A DNA stretch of 64,000 nucleotides. Source: Shewanella halifaxensis HAW-EB4. GTDB lineage: Bacteria; Pseudomonadota; Gammaproteobacteria; Enterobacterales; Shewanellaceae. The stretch spans positions 1,302,001-1,366,000 of the forward strand of contig NC_010334.1 of the NCBI RefSeq assembly GCF_000019185.1, in the 5' to 3' direction. Below are positions 34,767 to 44,058 of the stretch, one piece after another (position 1 is the stretch's first letter; every line of letters begins with the position of its first letter). A model generated the notes under the pieces. The model worked only from the letters and a program-made list of their open reading frames with translations, was not told the DNA's origin and made no database searches. A program made the translations under genes and the position numbers.

Positions 34767-35297
34767 ATGAGTAGTAAACAAGAACCCGTCATCCTTGGGA
34801 AATTAGGTTCCAGTTTTGGCATTAAAGGTTGGTTGAAGATCACTACCTATACCGACTCTGTTGAAGGTATCTTTGACTATTCTCCTTGGCTTATTAAAGA
34901 ACAAGGTGAATGGCGCGAGGTTAAAGTCGCCCAGTGGCGTTTTCAGGGTAAAGCAGTCGTTGCTTGTCTTGAAGGCGTAACAACACGGGATGAGGCTCAA
35001 GCGCTTACTAATTGTGAGATTGCTGTGCCTGCTGAGCAGATGCAAGACTTACCAGAAGATGAATTCTACTGGCGAGATCTTATCGGATGCGAAGTGATTA
35101 ACACCAAAGGCTACAACATGGGTACGGTGCAAGAGATCGTGGAAACAGGATCGAATGACGTACTTCTAGTTAAAGCTAACGCGAAAGATGGCTTTGGCAA
35201 AGCGGAACGTATGATTCCCTTTGTTACTGACCAGTTCATCCAAAAGGTGGACTTGGCAGCAAAACAGATTTTAGTGGATTGGGATCCGGACTTCTAA
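34767..35297 (+). CDS. rimM: RimM, 16S rRNA processing factor
   Basis: RimM helps S19 join the 30S head and the 16S rRNA mature. The N-terminal domain includes GKLGSSFGIKGWLKI; the C-terminal PRC-barrel contains DLIGCEV and DVLLVKA. The ATG at 34767 gives 176 residues (182 in E. coli); a TTG three bases earlier is less likely. It lies between rpsP and trmD. Confidence 0.94.
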   Translation: MSSKQEPVILGKLGSSFGIKGWLKITTYTDSVEGIFDYSPWLIKEQGEWREVKVAQWRFQGKAVVACLEGVTTRDEAQALTNCEIAVPAEQMQDLPEDEFYWRDLIGCEVINTKGYNMGTVQEIVETGSNDVLLVKANAKDGFGKAERMIPFVTDQFIQKVDLAAKQILVDWDPDF

Positions 35298-35312
35298 GTC
35301 GAGGTACAACAT

Positions 35313-36059
35313 ATGTGGTTAGGGGTAGTAACCCTGTTTCCAGAGATGTTTCGTGCCGTAACAGACTTTGGTGTAACGGGTCGTGCAGTTAGCAAAGGGT
35401 TGCTAGAGTTGCAAACGTGGAATCCTCGAGATTTCACCCATGATAAACATAAAACAGTGGATGACCGCCCTTATGGTGGTGGCCCTGGAATGTTAATGAT
35501 GGTGCAGCCTCTACGTGATGCCATCCATGCAGCAAAAGCTGCAGCTGGAAAAGAGGCGAAGGTGATCTACCTTTCTCCTCAAGGCCGTAAGCTGACACAG
35601 CAAGGCGTTGAAGAGTTAGCAAAGTCATCCAGTTTGGTTTTAGTGTGTGGACGATACGAAGGTGTCGATGAGCGCATTATTCAAACTGAAGTGGACGAAG
35701 AGTGGTCGATAGGAGATTACGTGCTTTCGGGCGGTGAACTTCCAGCGATGACTCTGATCGATTCAGTATCTAGATTGGTTCCTGGCGTGCTAGGAAAACA
35801 AGCTTCCGCAGAGCAGGATTCCTTCTCTGATGGATTACTGGATTGCCCCCACTATACGCGTCCTGAAAGTTTGGATGGCCTGGATGTTCCAGCCGTATTG
35901 TTAAGTGGTAACCACGAACATATTAGACGCTGGCGTCTACAGCAAAGCCTAGGTAGGACTTTGTTGAGACGACCAGAATTACTTGAAAATCTAGCTCTGA
36001 CTGGCGAACAAGAAAAGCTTTTAGCCGATTTTGTTGACACCATCAAACAAGATGATTAG
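35313..36059 (+). CDS. trmD: TrmD, tRNA (guanine-37-N1) methyltransferase
   Basis: TrmD methylates G37 next to the anticodon using SAM; loss causes frameshifting. Trefoil-knot residues are GRYEGVDERI and YVLSGGELPAM; DDRPYGGGPGM is also typical. Length 248 is usual (255 in E. coli). Starts 15 bp after rimM. Confidence 0.96.
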   Translation: MWLGVVTLFPEMFRAVTDFGVTGRAVSKGLLELQTWNPRDFTHDKHKTVDDRPYGGGPGMLMMVQPLRDAIHAAKAAAGKEAKVIYLSPQGRKLTQQGVEELAKSSSLVLVCGRYEGVDERIIQTEVDEEWSIGDYVLSGGELPAMTLIDSVSRLVPGVLGKQASAEQDSFSDGLLDCPHYTRPESLDGLDVPAVLLSGNHEHIRRWRLQQSLGRTLLRRPELLENLALTGEQEKLLADFVDTIKQDD

Positions 36060-36095
36060 TCGAAGCGCAGTTATTACTAGTATGGAGTTTATTTA

Positions 36096-36449
36096 ATGAA
36101 TAACATCATCAAAATGCTCAACGAAGAGCAAATGAAAACCGACGTACCACAATTTGGTGCCGGTGATACAGTAGTTGTTAAAGTACGTGTTGTAGAAGGC
36201 GGAAAAGAGCGTCTACAGGCGTTTGAAGGCGTTGTAATCGCTAAGCGTAACCGCGGCGTTCACTCTGCATTCACAGTACGTAAAATCTCTAATGGTGAAG
36301 GTGTTGAGCGTGCGTTCCAGACTCACAGCCCAATCATCTCTAGCATCGAAGTTAAGCGTCGCGGCCGTGTTCGTCGTGCTAAGCTTTACTATCTACGTGA
36401 TCGTTCAGGTAAGTCTGCACGTATCCGTGAGAAGCTTGCTACTAAGTAA
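36096..36449 (+). CDS. rplS: 50S ribosomal protein L19
   Basis: L19 (117 residues) sits at the 30S-50S interface. The opening NNIIKMLNEEQMKTDVPQFGAGDTVVVKVRVVEG's first half and RRGRVRRAKLYYLRD are diagnostic. It ends the ffh/rpsP cluster and is followed by a terminator. Confidence 0.97.
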   Translation: MNNIIKMLNEEQMKTDVPQFGAGDTVVVKVRVVEGGKERLQAFEGVVIAKRNRGVHSAFTVRKISNGEGVERAFQTHSPIISSIEVKRRGRVRRAKLYYLRDRSGKSARIREKLATK

Positions 36450-36489
36450 TTTAGTACTCGCTATAAAAAAGATGCAGTGTTCGCACGAG

Positions 36490-36516
36490 AAACCGCCTAT
36501 ATGGCGGTTTTTTGTT
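36490..36516 (+). terminator. Terminator after rplS
   Basis: AAACCGCC and GGCGGTTT pair around TATAT, then a T run. Confidence 0.85.
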
Positions 36517-36808
36517 GCTTGAATTTCTTCAATAGCAGTCTTCATGTGGCTGAGGCTCTACTGCTTAAATCCACCATTCAAAATTTCTCTATGCTCTGCA
36601 TATCATTAGAATTGTTCATTTATTGAAAATGTCGCTTGATCTCATTCGTTGTCAAAGGCATAGTATTCTCAAGGTGTAATGGTGTACCGTTACGGTGATA
36701 CTTTTGGTGGCCTTGCTATATGGTCCACTAAGACTCCAGTTGAGACGTTCTTCAGTGATATAAGACTGTTAGTGCAAAGCGGGTAAGAGATAAATACAGG
36801 TGGTAATC
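36517..36808. other. Intergenic region upstream of aroF
   Basis: A 290-bp gap with promoter potential. No TyrR box (TGTAAA-N6-TTTACA) and no leader peptide was convincing. Confidence 0.4.
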
Positions 36809-37900
36809 ATGCAACAAGATACAATTAACAACGTTCATATCAGTTCAGAGCAAATTCTGGTCACTCCAGAGGAGCTAAAGCGCGATCTGCCTTTGTCTAA
36901 GCATGCATACCAATATGTTCTTAATGCGCGTAAAACCGTTTCAGATATTGTACATAAACGAGATCACCGCGTACTGGTGATCTCTGGTCCTTGCTCTATT
37001 CACGATATTGGCGCCGCTAAAGAGTATGCACTTAAACTCAAGCAGCTGCATGATGAGTTAGGCGATCAATTCTACGTGTTGATGCGAGTCTACTTTGAGA
37101 AACCACGCACCACAGTAGGCTGGAAAGGCATGATCAACGACCCCGATATGGATGAGTCATTCGATGTTGATAAGGGTTTAAGACAAGCAAGAGAGCTCAT
37201 GATCTGGCTAGCGGAGCTTGGGATACCCGTTGCGACAGAGGCACTCGACCCTATTAGCCCACAGTATATGTCTGAGTTAGTCACTTGGTCAGCCATTGGC
37301 GCCCGTACGACAGAGTCTCAGACTCACCGTGAAATGGCGTCGGGGCTTTCTATGCCCGTTGGTTTTAAAAATGGCACCGACGGTAAACTTGGTGTTGCAA
37401 TAAATGCGTTAGAGTCAGCCGCAAGCGGGCACCGCTTTATGGGGATTAATCAACGCGGTCAGGTTGCCCTGCTGCAAACTGCGGGCAACCCCGATGGACA
37501 TGTGATTTTACGTGGTGGTAAAACGCCTAACTATAACGCTATGAGCGTTGCGGAGTGCGAACAGCAGCTGCACGCGGCAAACCTCAATGCTCGATTGATT
37601 GTGGATTGCAGTCACGGTAACTCGTCAAAAGATCATAATAAACAAAAGCCTGTGTGCGAGGATGTATTTAACCAAATAGCAGTAGGCAATCAATCAATTA
37701 TTGGTGTTATGCTAGAAAGCCACCTTAATGCGGGTAAGCAAAGTAGTGACTTGCCTATGGAGGAGTTAGCGTACGGTGTATCGGTAACAGATGCCTGTAT
37801 TGATTGGGCAACAACGGAATCATTATTACGTACCGGTGCCAGCGACTTAGCGTCGGTACTACCAACAAGGTTTGATATGCTGAAAGTAGCAAACGGCTGA
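36809..37900 (+). CDS. aroF: DAHP synthase, type I-alpha
   Basis: This enzyme condenses PEP and erythrose 4-phosphate to begin aromatic synthesis. Signature motifs are GPCSIHD, GWKGMINDPDMDESF, KNGTDG and DCSHGNSSKDH, so the active site is complete. Length 363 is close to AroF/AroG/AroH of E. coli. The tyrA pairing suggests the tyrosine-controlled isozyme. The ATG at 36809 has AGGTGG five bases upstream. The stop overlaps tyrA (TGATG). Confidence 0.93.
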   Translation: MQQDTINNVHISSEQILVTPEELKRDLPLSKHAYQYVLNARKTVSDIVHKRDHRVLVISGPCSIHDIGAAKEYALKLKQLHDELGDQFYVLMRVYFEKPRTTVGWKGMINDPDMDESFDVDKGLRQARELMIWLAELGIPVATEALDPISPQYMSELVTWSAIGARTTESQTHREMASGLSMPVGFKNGTDGKLGVAINALESAASGHRFMGINQRGQVALLQTAGNPDGHVILRGGKTPNYNAMSVAECEQQLHAANLNARLIVDCSHGNSSKDHNKQKPVCEDVFNQIAVGNQSIIGVMLESHLNAGKQSSDLPMEELAYGVSVTDACIDWATTESLLRTGASDLASVLPTRFDMLKVANG

Positions 37901-39054
37901 TGGAAGAAAGATTGATGAATGAGAAGACCACTGCAGAGCTTGAGAACCTGAGAGGTTTGATTGACGGTGTCGATCAGCAGTTGCTGCATTTACTGAGAAA
38001 ACGTTTAGATCTTGTGGCGCAAGTTGGTGCGGTAAAACATGGTGCGGGCCTACCAATCTATGCTCCCCAGCGCGAGGCCAATATGCTGGCTAAGCGGCGA
38101 GAAGAAGCTAAGGCAATGAATGTGGCGCCGCAGCTCATTGAAGATATCCTGCGTCGCTTGATGCGAGAGTCTTACCTTAATGAGAAGGATGTCGGCTTTA
38201 AGCAGGTGAAAGCCGACTTAGGCCATGTCGTTATCGTGGGCGGTGAGGGTAAGCTTGGTGGCTTGTTTTCACAGATGTTGACGCTTTCAGGTTATGAGGT
38301 CAGATCGCTTGATAAAGATGATTGGCTTAATAGTGAGGCTATCTTCGCTGGCGCAGGACTAGTGATCGTAACTGTACCCATCAATATCACTTGTGATCTG
38401 ATAGCACAAAAACTGACGAACTTACCTGCAAACTGTATTTTGGCGGACCTGACGTCGATTAAGACTGCGCCTGTCGAGGCAATGCTGGCGGCACACAGTG
38501 GTCCTGTGCTGGGACTACACCCGATGTTTGGCCCCGATGTAGGCAGCCTTGCAAAGCAAGTCGTGGTCGTGTGTCATGGCCGCGATAGCGAGGCCTATCA
38601 ATGGCTGATTGAACAGATCCAGATCTGGGGCGCACGTATTGTAGAAACTGAGTCCACTAAGCATGATAAAGCGATGCAGCTGGTACAGGCGATGCGACAC
38701 TTCTCTTCTTTTGTTTATGGCTTAAACCTTTACAAAGAGGAAGCGGATATTGAGTCTCTGTTGCAGTTTAGCTCGCCAATCTACCGTTTAGAACTGGCGA
38801 TGGTTGGCCGTTTGTTTGCACAAAGTCCTGAGCTTTATGCCGATATTATTTTTGCCCAAGAAGAGAGTTTAGTCGCCATTAGTGATTATTTGGATAACTA
38901 CTCTCAAGCACTGTCGCTCCTCAAGTCGGGAGATCGCGATGGCTTTGTCGCTCAGTTTGAAGAGGTGTCTCGCTGGTTTGGTGACTTTGCGCCACAGTTC
39001 CAAAGAGAGAGCCGTGCGATGTTGCAATCCGTTAATGATATGAAAACCGGCTAG
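37900..39054 (+). CDS. tyrA: TyrA, chorismate mutase/prephenate dehydrogenase
   Basis: A bifunctional T-protein that makes 4-hydroxyphenylpyruvate for tyrosine. The N-terminal AroQ mutase (about 1-95; LRGLIDGVDQQLLHLLRKR) is joined to a NAD-binding domain VIVGGEGKLGGLFSQML and a helical C-terminal domain. The start could be ATG 37915 (MNEKTTAEL), which has GGAAGA at better spacing; the frame opens at 37900, overlapping the aroF stop. 384 or 379 residues, near E. coli (373). Confidence 0.93.
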   Translation: MEERLMNEKTTAELENLRGLIDGVDQQLLHLLRKRLDLVAQVGAVKHGAGLPIYAPQREANMLAKRREEAKAMNVAPQLIEDILRRLMRESYLNEKDVGFKQVKADLGHVVIVGGEGKLGGLFSQMLTLSGYEVRSLDKDDWLNSEAIFAGAGLVIVTVPINITCDLIAQKLTNLPANCILADLTSIKTAPVEAMLAAHSGPVLGLHPMFGPDVGSLAKQVVVVCHGRDSEAYQWLIEQIQIWGARIVETESTKHDKAMQLVQAMRHFSSFVYGLNLYKEEADIESLLQFSSPIYRLELAMVGRLFAQSPELYADIIFAQEESLVAISDYLDNYSQALSLLKSGDRDGFVAQFEEVSRWFGDFAPQFQRESRAMLQSVNDMKTG

Positions 39055-39082
39055 TGTGTTGAACCGCCGAAACGATATCGAC

Positions 39083-39110
39083 AAAAAGGGAGCTTAGGCT
39101 CCTTTTTAGT
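39083..39110 (+). terminator. Terminator after tyrA
   Basis: AAAAAGGGAGC and GCTCCTTTTT pair around TTAG. It ends the aroF-tyrA operon. Confidence 0.75.
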
Positions 39111-39318
39111 ACCCAAAACCGAGTGGTTTAGTGTGTTTTAGTCGGGGTGAATGTTTTAAGTTGCTATTTTGAATGGTTATTTTTCTCCTGCAGCAACTAA
39201 TTTAATATTACCTAAATAAATTAATTAGTCACTGCTTAAGGTGATCTCTTTCATGTTTTTTCCCATTTTACGTAAAAAAACCTTTTGCAATTCCTCAAGA
39301 AGCGTAGACTATACTTAA

Positions 39319-39341
39319 AACATGTAAATAATATGCATGAT
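39319..39341 (+). promoter_or_regulatory. NsrR-like operator upstream of hcp
   Basis: AACATGTAAAT and ATATGCATGAT form an inverted repeat of 11-1-11 layout. Each half agrees with the gammaproteobacterial NsrR half-site (AAGATGYATTT) at about eight of eleven positions. hcp-hcr is a known NsrR target in related bacteria. It ends 22 bp before the GTG start. The rest of the 39111-39318 stretch shows no gene. Confidence 0.55.
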
Positions 39342-39362
39342 TATAATATAGGAGTTAGTGCT

Positions 39363-41027
39363 GTGTTTTGTATTCAATGTGAGCAAACAATTAGAACACC
39401 TGCAGGTAATGGCTGTAGTTACACTCAAGGTATGTGCGGTAAGTCTTCTGATACTTCAGACTTACAAGATCTTCTAATCTATATTCTTCAAGGTGTGTCG
39501 TCTTATGCCGCCTTGGCTCGTGAAGTCGGCATTATCGACCATGAGATTGATACGTTTGTGCCGAAAGCCTTTTTCGCTACATTAACTAACGTTAACTTCG
39601 ATGATGACCGTATCATCGCCTATACCACTCAGGCTGAAACCTTCCGTAATCGTTTAAAATCAGCATACGAAGCTAAGTGTGCTGAGCTTAATATTGAAGC
39701 TAAGCCAATGAGCGCACCTATGCAGCTTGTATTGGGCGCCACTAAACCTGAAATGCTAACTCAGGCACTTCAAGCTGTACCAAACCGCGGTAAAGATGAG
39801 GTTCATGAAGATATCATGGGTCTGCGCTTGCTTTGCTTGTATGGTCTAAAGGGCGCGGCAGCATACATGGAGCACGCTCGCGTACTGGATCAAACTAGCG
39901 ATGAAGTTGCCGGTGAATTTCATGAGATCATGGCGTTCCTAGGTGAAGACTCTGTTGATGCAGACAAGCTATTTAATACGGCTATGCAGATTGGTCAGCT
40001 TAACTACCGCGTGATGGCGATGCTTGATGAAGGTGAAACTCACGCCTTTGGTCACCCAGAGCCAACACAGGTTAACACTAAGTCTGTAAAAGGTAAGGCT
40101 ATCTTGGTGTCAGGTCATGACATGAAAGATCTTGAGCTTATTCTTGAGCAAACAGAAGGTAAGGGCATCAACGTTTACACCCATGGTGAAATGTTGCCTG
40201 CACTCGCTTACCCTGAGCTTAAGAAATATCCACACTTAGTGGGTAACTACGGTAGCGCATGGCAGAACCAGCAGAAAGAATTTGCGACATTCCCTGGCGC
40301 GGTCGTAATGACTTCGAACTGTATCATCGACCCTAATGTCGGTGACTACTCAGACCGTATCTTCACTCGTAGCATCGTAGGCTGGCCTGGTGTGACTCAC
40401 CTAATCGGTGACGACTTTAGTGAAGTGATTGCTAAAGCAGAATCTTTAGAAGGCTTTATCTATGATGAGATCCCCCATCTAATCACCATAGGTTTTGCTC
40501 GTAACGCGCTGATGGCAGCGGCACCTACCGTAATCGAAAATGTTAAGAGCGGTGCAATCAAGCATTTCTTCTTGGTAGGTGGTTGTGATGGCGATAAGCA
40601 AGAGCGTGGTTATTTCACCGATATTACGACTCAAGCGCCTGCAGATTCAGTGATTCTGACATTAGGTTGTGGTAAGTATAAGTTCAACAAACTTGAGTTT
40701 GGTGACATCAACGGTATTCCACGTCTGTTGGATATTGGTCAATGTAATGACTCTTACTCAGCAATTCAGTTAGCTATCGCACTATCAGAAGCTTTTGAAT
40801 GTGATATCAATGAATTACCACTTACCTTAGTGCTTTCTTGGTTTGAGCAAAAAGCGATTGTGGTACTGCTAACGCTATTGTCATTGGGTGTGAAGAACAT
40901 TATGACGGGCCCAACGGCACCAGCATTCCTAACTCCTAACCTTGCTAAAGTGCTAGAAGAGAAATTTGGTCTTCGCAATACGACAACGGTAGAAGCAGAT
41001 CTTAATCGCATTCTTAATGTTGCATAA
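39363..41027 (+). CDS. hcp: Hcp, hybrid cluster protein
   Basis: Hcp holds a [4Fe-4S] or [2Fe-2S] cluster and a hybrid Fe-S-O cluster and reduces hydroxylamine and, more relevantly, nitric oxide. The N-terminal C3-x2-C6-x11-C18-x6-C25 pattern is the facultative-type arrangement. Later hybrid-cluster ligands include HDMKDLELIL, TSNCIIDPN and QCNDSYSA. GTG start at 39363 with AGGAG eight bases upstream gives 554 residues (550 in E. coli). The hcr gene follows, across a terminator-like hairpin. Confidence 0.95.
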   Translation: MFCIQCEQTIRTPAGNGCSYTQGMCGKSSDTSDLQDLLIYILQGVSSYAALAREVGIIDHEIDTFVPKAFFATLTNVNFDDDRIIAYTTQAETFRNRLKSAYEAKCAELNIEAKPMSAPMQLVLGATKPEMLTQALQAVPNRGKDEVHEDIMGLRLLCLYGLKGAAAYMEHARVLDQTSDEVAGEFHEIMAFLGEDSVDADKLFNTAMQIGQLNYRVMAMLDEGETHAFGHPEPTQVNTKSVKGKAILVSGHDMKDLELILEQTEGKGINVYTHGEMLPALAYPELKKYPHLVGNYGSAWQNQQKEFATFPGAVVMTSNCIIDPNVGDYSDRIFTRSIVGWPGVTHLIGDDFSEVIAKAESLEGFIYDEIPHLITIGFARNALMAAAPTVIENVKSGAIKHFFLVGGCDGDKQERGYFTDITTQAPADSVILTLGCGKYKFNKLEFGDINGIPRLLDIGQCNDSYSAIQLAIALSEAFECDINELPLTLVLSWFEQKAIVVLLTLLSLGVKNIMTGPTAPAFLTPNLAKVLEEKFGLRNTTTVEADLNRILNVA

Positions 41028-41057
41028 TTGCAATCAGTTTAGCTGAACAGTAAGTTT

Positions 41058-41090
41058 AAAATGGCCGCCACTGAGTGGCCATTTTTCTCT
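41058..41090 (+). terminator. Hairpin with T run between hcp and hcr
   Basis: AAATGGCC and GGCCATTT pair, then TTCTCTT. It looks like a rho-independent terminator inside the hcp-hcr pair, so hcr may be made in smaller amounts or from read-through. Confidence 0.65.
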
Positions 41091-41121
41091 TACAAATTGA
41101 ATCATTAGGTGAAGAGTTATC

Positions 41122-42213
41122 ATGGTAATCAATAAGCAAGCTTCTACAGTGGAGTCGTTTTCTGCAGAGCAGTGGCAGTCAGGTGAGCATCAACTCGTTT
41201 GTGTCGAAAAGTGGAACGAGACTCATGATGTTATCAGTTTTCGCTTTCGTGGGACGACCCCAGTTAAGTTTCACTTTAAACCTGGGCAGTTTCTAACCCT
41301 CTTACTAGAGATCGATGGAGAGAAAATCGCTCGCAGCTACACCATTAGCTCATCGCCATCTCGTCCATATTCCATCGTGCTGACCATTAAGCGTATAGAA
41401 GGTGGCAAGGTATCAAATTACTTGGCCGATAATCTCGCAGTCGGTCATATGGTACGGGCTCTTGGACCTGAAGGGGTATTTAATCTACTTGATATTCAGG
41501 CTGATAAGTACCTATTTTTGAGTGCGGGTTGCGGCATCACACCGATGTACTCCATGTCTCGTTGGTTAACCGACACCGAAATTGGCGCTGACATTAGTTT
41601 TCTGCACAGTGCAAAATCGAGTGAAGATCTGATTTTTAAAGACTCATTAGCGCAGATGGCACAGCGCAATGCTCAGTTTAATCTTAACTATATCTTAGAG
41701 CAGCTAACCTGTGAGGCTGACGTCCATATTGATAGCCGAGCAGGGCGGTTAACTGCCGAAAAACTCGAGCGTTTAGTGCCGGACTTTAGGAGCCGAACTG
41801 TATTTGTCTGTGGTCCTGAGCCTTATATGCAAGCGGTAAAAGCGCTACTTGAGTCGTTAGAGTTCGATATGACGCAGTTCCACCAAGAAAGCTTCGGCTC
41901 ATTTAAAGGTGATATGGGCGAGCTTGCTGCGGCGAAAGACGATAGTGCTAAGGCATCTGGTTTTATGCTCAATATCGGAGAACGACGCCGAGCCTTATCT
42001 GCTGAGCAAACGGTATTAGATGGTATCGAAGCGGAAGGATTACCGATTATTGCTGCATGTCGCTCGGGTGTGTGTGGAGCATGCAAGTGTAAAGTCATTG
42101 AGGGTGATATCGAGTCTACCAGCCAGATGGCACTGACACCCGATGAAGTAGCCCAAGGTTATGTGCTCGCTTGCTCAACTAGGTTAAAGTCAGATGTGAC
42201 TCTAGAGCTGTAG
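41122..42213 (+). CDS. hcr: Hcr, NADH oxidoreductase for Hcp
   Basis: Hcr reduces Hcp using NADH. A FAD domain (RSYTISSSPSRP), an NAD domain (LSAGCGITPMYSM and VCGPEPYM) and a C-terminal plant-type [2Fe-2S] domain with CRSGVCGACKCKV plus a distal Cys (VLACST) are present. Length 363; RBS GTGAAGAG before ATG 41122. Partner of hcp. Confidence 0.93.
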   Translation: MVINKQASTVESFSAEQWQSGEHQLVCVEKWNETHDVISFRFRGTTPVKFHFKPGQFLTLLLEIDGEKIARSYTISSSPSRPYSIVLTIKRIEGGKVSNYLADNLAVGHMVRALGPEGVFNLLDIQADKYLFLSAGCGITPMYSMSRWLTDTEIGADISFLHSAKSSEDLIFKDSLAQMAQRNAQFNLNYILEQLTCEADVHIDSRAGRLTAEKLERLVPDFRSRTVFVCGPEPYMQAVKALLESLEFDMTQFHQESFGSFKGDMGELAAAKDDSAKASGFMLNIGERRRALSAEQTVLDGIEAEGLPIIAACRSGVCGACKCKVIEGDIESTSQMALTPDEVAQGYVLACSTRLKSDVTLEL

Positions 42214-42297
42214 CTATACAAGCTAAGCTATAAGATAAAAATCTGAAATAATTCAGGAATGAAAGTTGCGTAACTCATCATGAGAAAGTAAGGTTAA

Positions 42298-42327
42298 AGA
42301 CAGGCCATGATGGATTTGTGCCTGTCT
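42298..42327 (+). repeat. Hairpin before the small membrane protein gene
   Basis: AGACAGGC and GCCTGTCT pair across 14 bases between hcr and the next gene. No long T run; it may weaken read-through. Confidence 0.3.
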
Positions 42328-42350
42328 CTAATCTCTTTATGGAGTGGCGT

Positions 42351-42689
42351 ATGGCATCGACATTACATTCTCAATCGTTAGCACTGGAAGACAAAAGTCT
42401 TGCGCACCTGTTGTATGCGCTTATGGCCTGTTTTCCTATCATGCTAGTGCCTGCCGCTTTAAGCCTACTGATCAATCTTTATCAACCTCAGCAAAACCGA
42501 AATAGTGTGCTAGCCGTTCATTTACGTTGGCAGCGCTGGTCAATTATGGGGATGTTTCTGCTGATGACGACTGGATACCTAGCGACCCAAGTATGGTTAA
42601 GTGCTGCACTTTATATTCTTGCTGCTGTGTGGTTTAGTGGCAGGATCATCAAGGGGTGGCTCAGCTTAATTGAAGGTCGCAATATTTAA
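42351..42689 (+). CDS. Small membrane protein of unknown function
   Basis: I do not recognise it with confidence. At 112 residues from ATG 42351 (MASTLHSQSLALEDKSLAHLLYA; GGAG seven bases upstream) it has three hydrophobic stretches (about 20-40, 60-75, 79-95). The layout resembles DUF4870-type proteins, in which loops of charged residues lie between helices. It lies 42 bp before an NhaP-type antiporter gene and may be cotranscribed with it. Confidence 0.55.
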   Translation: MASTLHSQSLALEDKSLAHLLYALMACFPIMLVPAALSLLINLYQPQQNRNSVLAVHLRWQRWSIMGMFLLMTTGYLATQVWLSAALYILAAVWFSGRIIKGWLSLIEGRNI

Positions 42690-42730
42690 CCTCTCCAATC
42701 GTCTCTCTTTTTCCTTACCGAGAACTACTT

Positions 42731-44017
42731 GTGACCAGTTACGAAATCCTTTGTCTACTATCTGCACTTTCTCTTGTTATTTCGCTTATTTCATCACGAT
42801 TACACCGCTGGCAGCAAACCGTCACTATTACTGCACTGGCATTGTGTTTGAGCCTCGTTATTTTAGTTGCAGGTAAAATTTTCGGTATAAAAATTTATTC
42901 AACCTTAGTGACTGATTTAGAACAACTTGATTTTAATGCTCTGCTGCTTAACGGCATGCTGGGCTTCTTACTGTTTGCTGGCACGTTGCAGATTAAGCTA
43001 AATATATTAAAAAAACAGAAGTGGGAAATTTTTATACTGGCTTTTGTTGGCACACTGATATCAACATTTATTGTCGGTGGTCTGCTATATCTAGTCGCTT
43101 CTGTTATAGGTTTACCTTTAAATTTTAGTCATTGCCTACTATTTGGCGCACTGATTTCACCAACGGATCCGATTGCAGTACTGGCAATTATTAAACAGCT
43201 TGGTGCGCCGGAAGATATTGCAACTCAGGTTGAGGGCGAATCGCTCTTCAATGACGGTATTGGTTTGGTGATTTTTATCACTGTTTCGCAAGTGGCATTT
43301 TCAACTGAGCCGTTAACATTTATAGATGTGAGTAAGCTGTTTATTAGAGAAGCGTTGGGAGGTTTACTTTACGGTGCTGTATTAGCCGCCATATTACATG
43401 GCATGTTACGTTTTTCCGAAGAGCGGACTCAGTATTTACTGATGACATTATTGGTGCCGAGTGCTGGCTACATCGGAGCCGATTTGCTGGGAGTATCTGG
43501 GCCATTAGCCATGGTCGCAGCAGGAATTATCATAGGTAATCTGAGTGTGCCTAAGCTGCTAAAGGAAGAAGATCAAGGCCACCTAGAGAGCTTCTGGTTA
43601 TTGATTGAGTCATTCTTTAATTCGTTATTGTTCCTGCTGTTAGGCTTGCTATTGCTACTCATTCATTTCGATGTTGAGCTGTGGTGGTTTATGCTTCTTG
43701 CCGTCCCGATAGTGTTGATAGGGCGAGCTATCAGCATTTACCTGCCTTATTTAGGTTTTAGGCGTTTTAGGCATTATAACTCCTATGCGGAAAAGATCTT
43801 GATTTGGGGAGGGCTCAGAGGTGGACTCGCACTTGCGATGGCGATGAGTTTACCTACTGGTTTGATGATTATGAGTGACAGTAATATTGATCTGCGGGAG
43901 CTCTTAATGGTGATGACTTACGCGGTGGTGGTTTTTTCTATTTTAGTCCAAGGGACGACGATTCCAAGTTTGATTGATAAGAGTAACGCTGAGCAAGCTG
44001 CTCAGCGTAAATCTTAA
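42731..44017 (+). CDS. NhaP/CPA1-type cation:proton antiporter
   Basis: A 428-residue protein with about twelve hydrophobic segments. LFGALISPTDPIAVLAI and the acidic pair in EGESLFNDGIGLVIF mark the CPA1 family (NhaP-like), with a later RGGLALAMAMSLP stretch. It likely exchanges Na+ or K+ for H+. GTG start at 42731; upstream is a small membrane protein gene. An ATCACAT/ATGTGAT palindrome (44050-44068) overlaps the pheA stop region. Confidence 0.86.
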   Translation: MTSYEILCLLSALSLVISLISSRLHRWQQTVTITALALCLSLVILVAGKIFGIKIYSTLVTDLEQLDFNALLLNGMLGFLLFAGTLQIKLNILKKQKWEIFILAFVGTLISTFIVGGLLYLVASVIGLPLNFSHCLLFGALISPTDPIAVLAIIKQLGAPEDIATQVEGESLFNDGIGLVIFITVSQVAFSTEPLTFIDVSKLFIREALGGLLYGAVLAAILHGMLRFSEERTQYLLMTLLVPSAGYIGADLLGVSGPLAMVAAGIIIGNLSVPKLLKEEDQGHLESFWLLIESFFNSLLFLLLGLLLLLIHFDVELWWFMLLAVPIVLIGRAISIYLPYLGFRRFRHYNSYAEKILIWGGLRGGLALAMAMSLPTGLMIMSDSNIDLRELLMVMTYAVVVFSILVQGTTIPSLIDKSNAEQAAQRKS

Positions 44018-44058
44018 TATCAGAAGGAGAACCAGTTTCCCGTTGAATGATCACATAT

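Noticed and set aside
36517..36808. TyrR boxes or a leader peptide upstream of aroF
   Set aside because: Only a partial TGTAAT-like half was found and spacing to a second half is wrong; no short ORF rich in aromatic codons.
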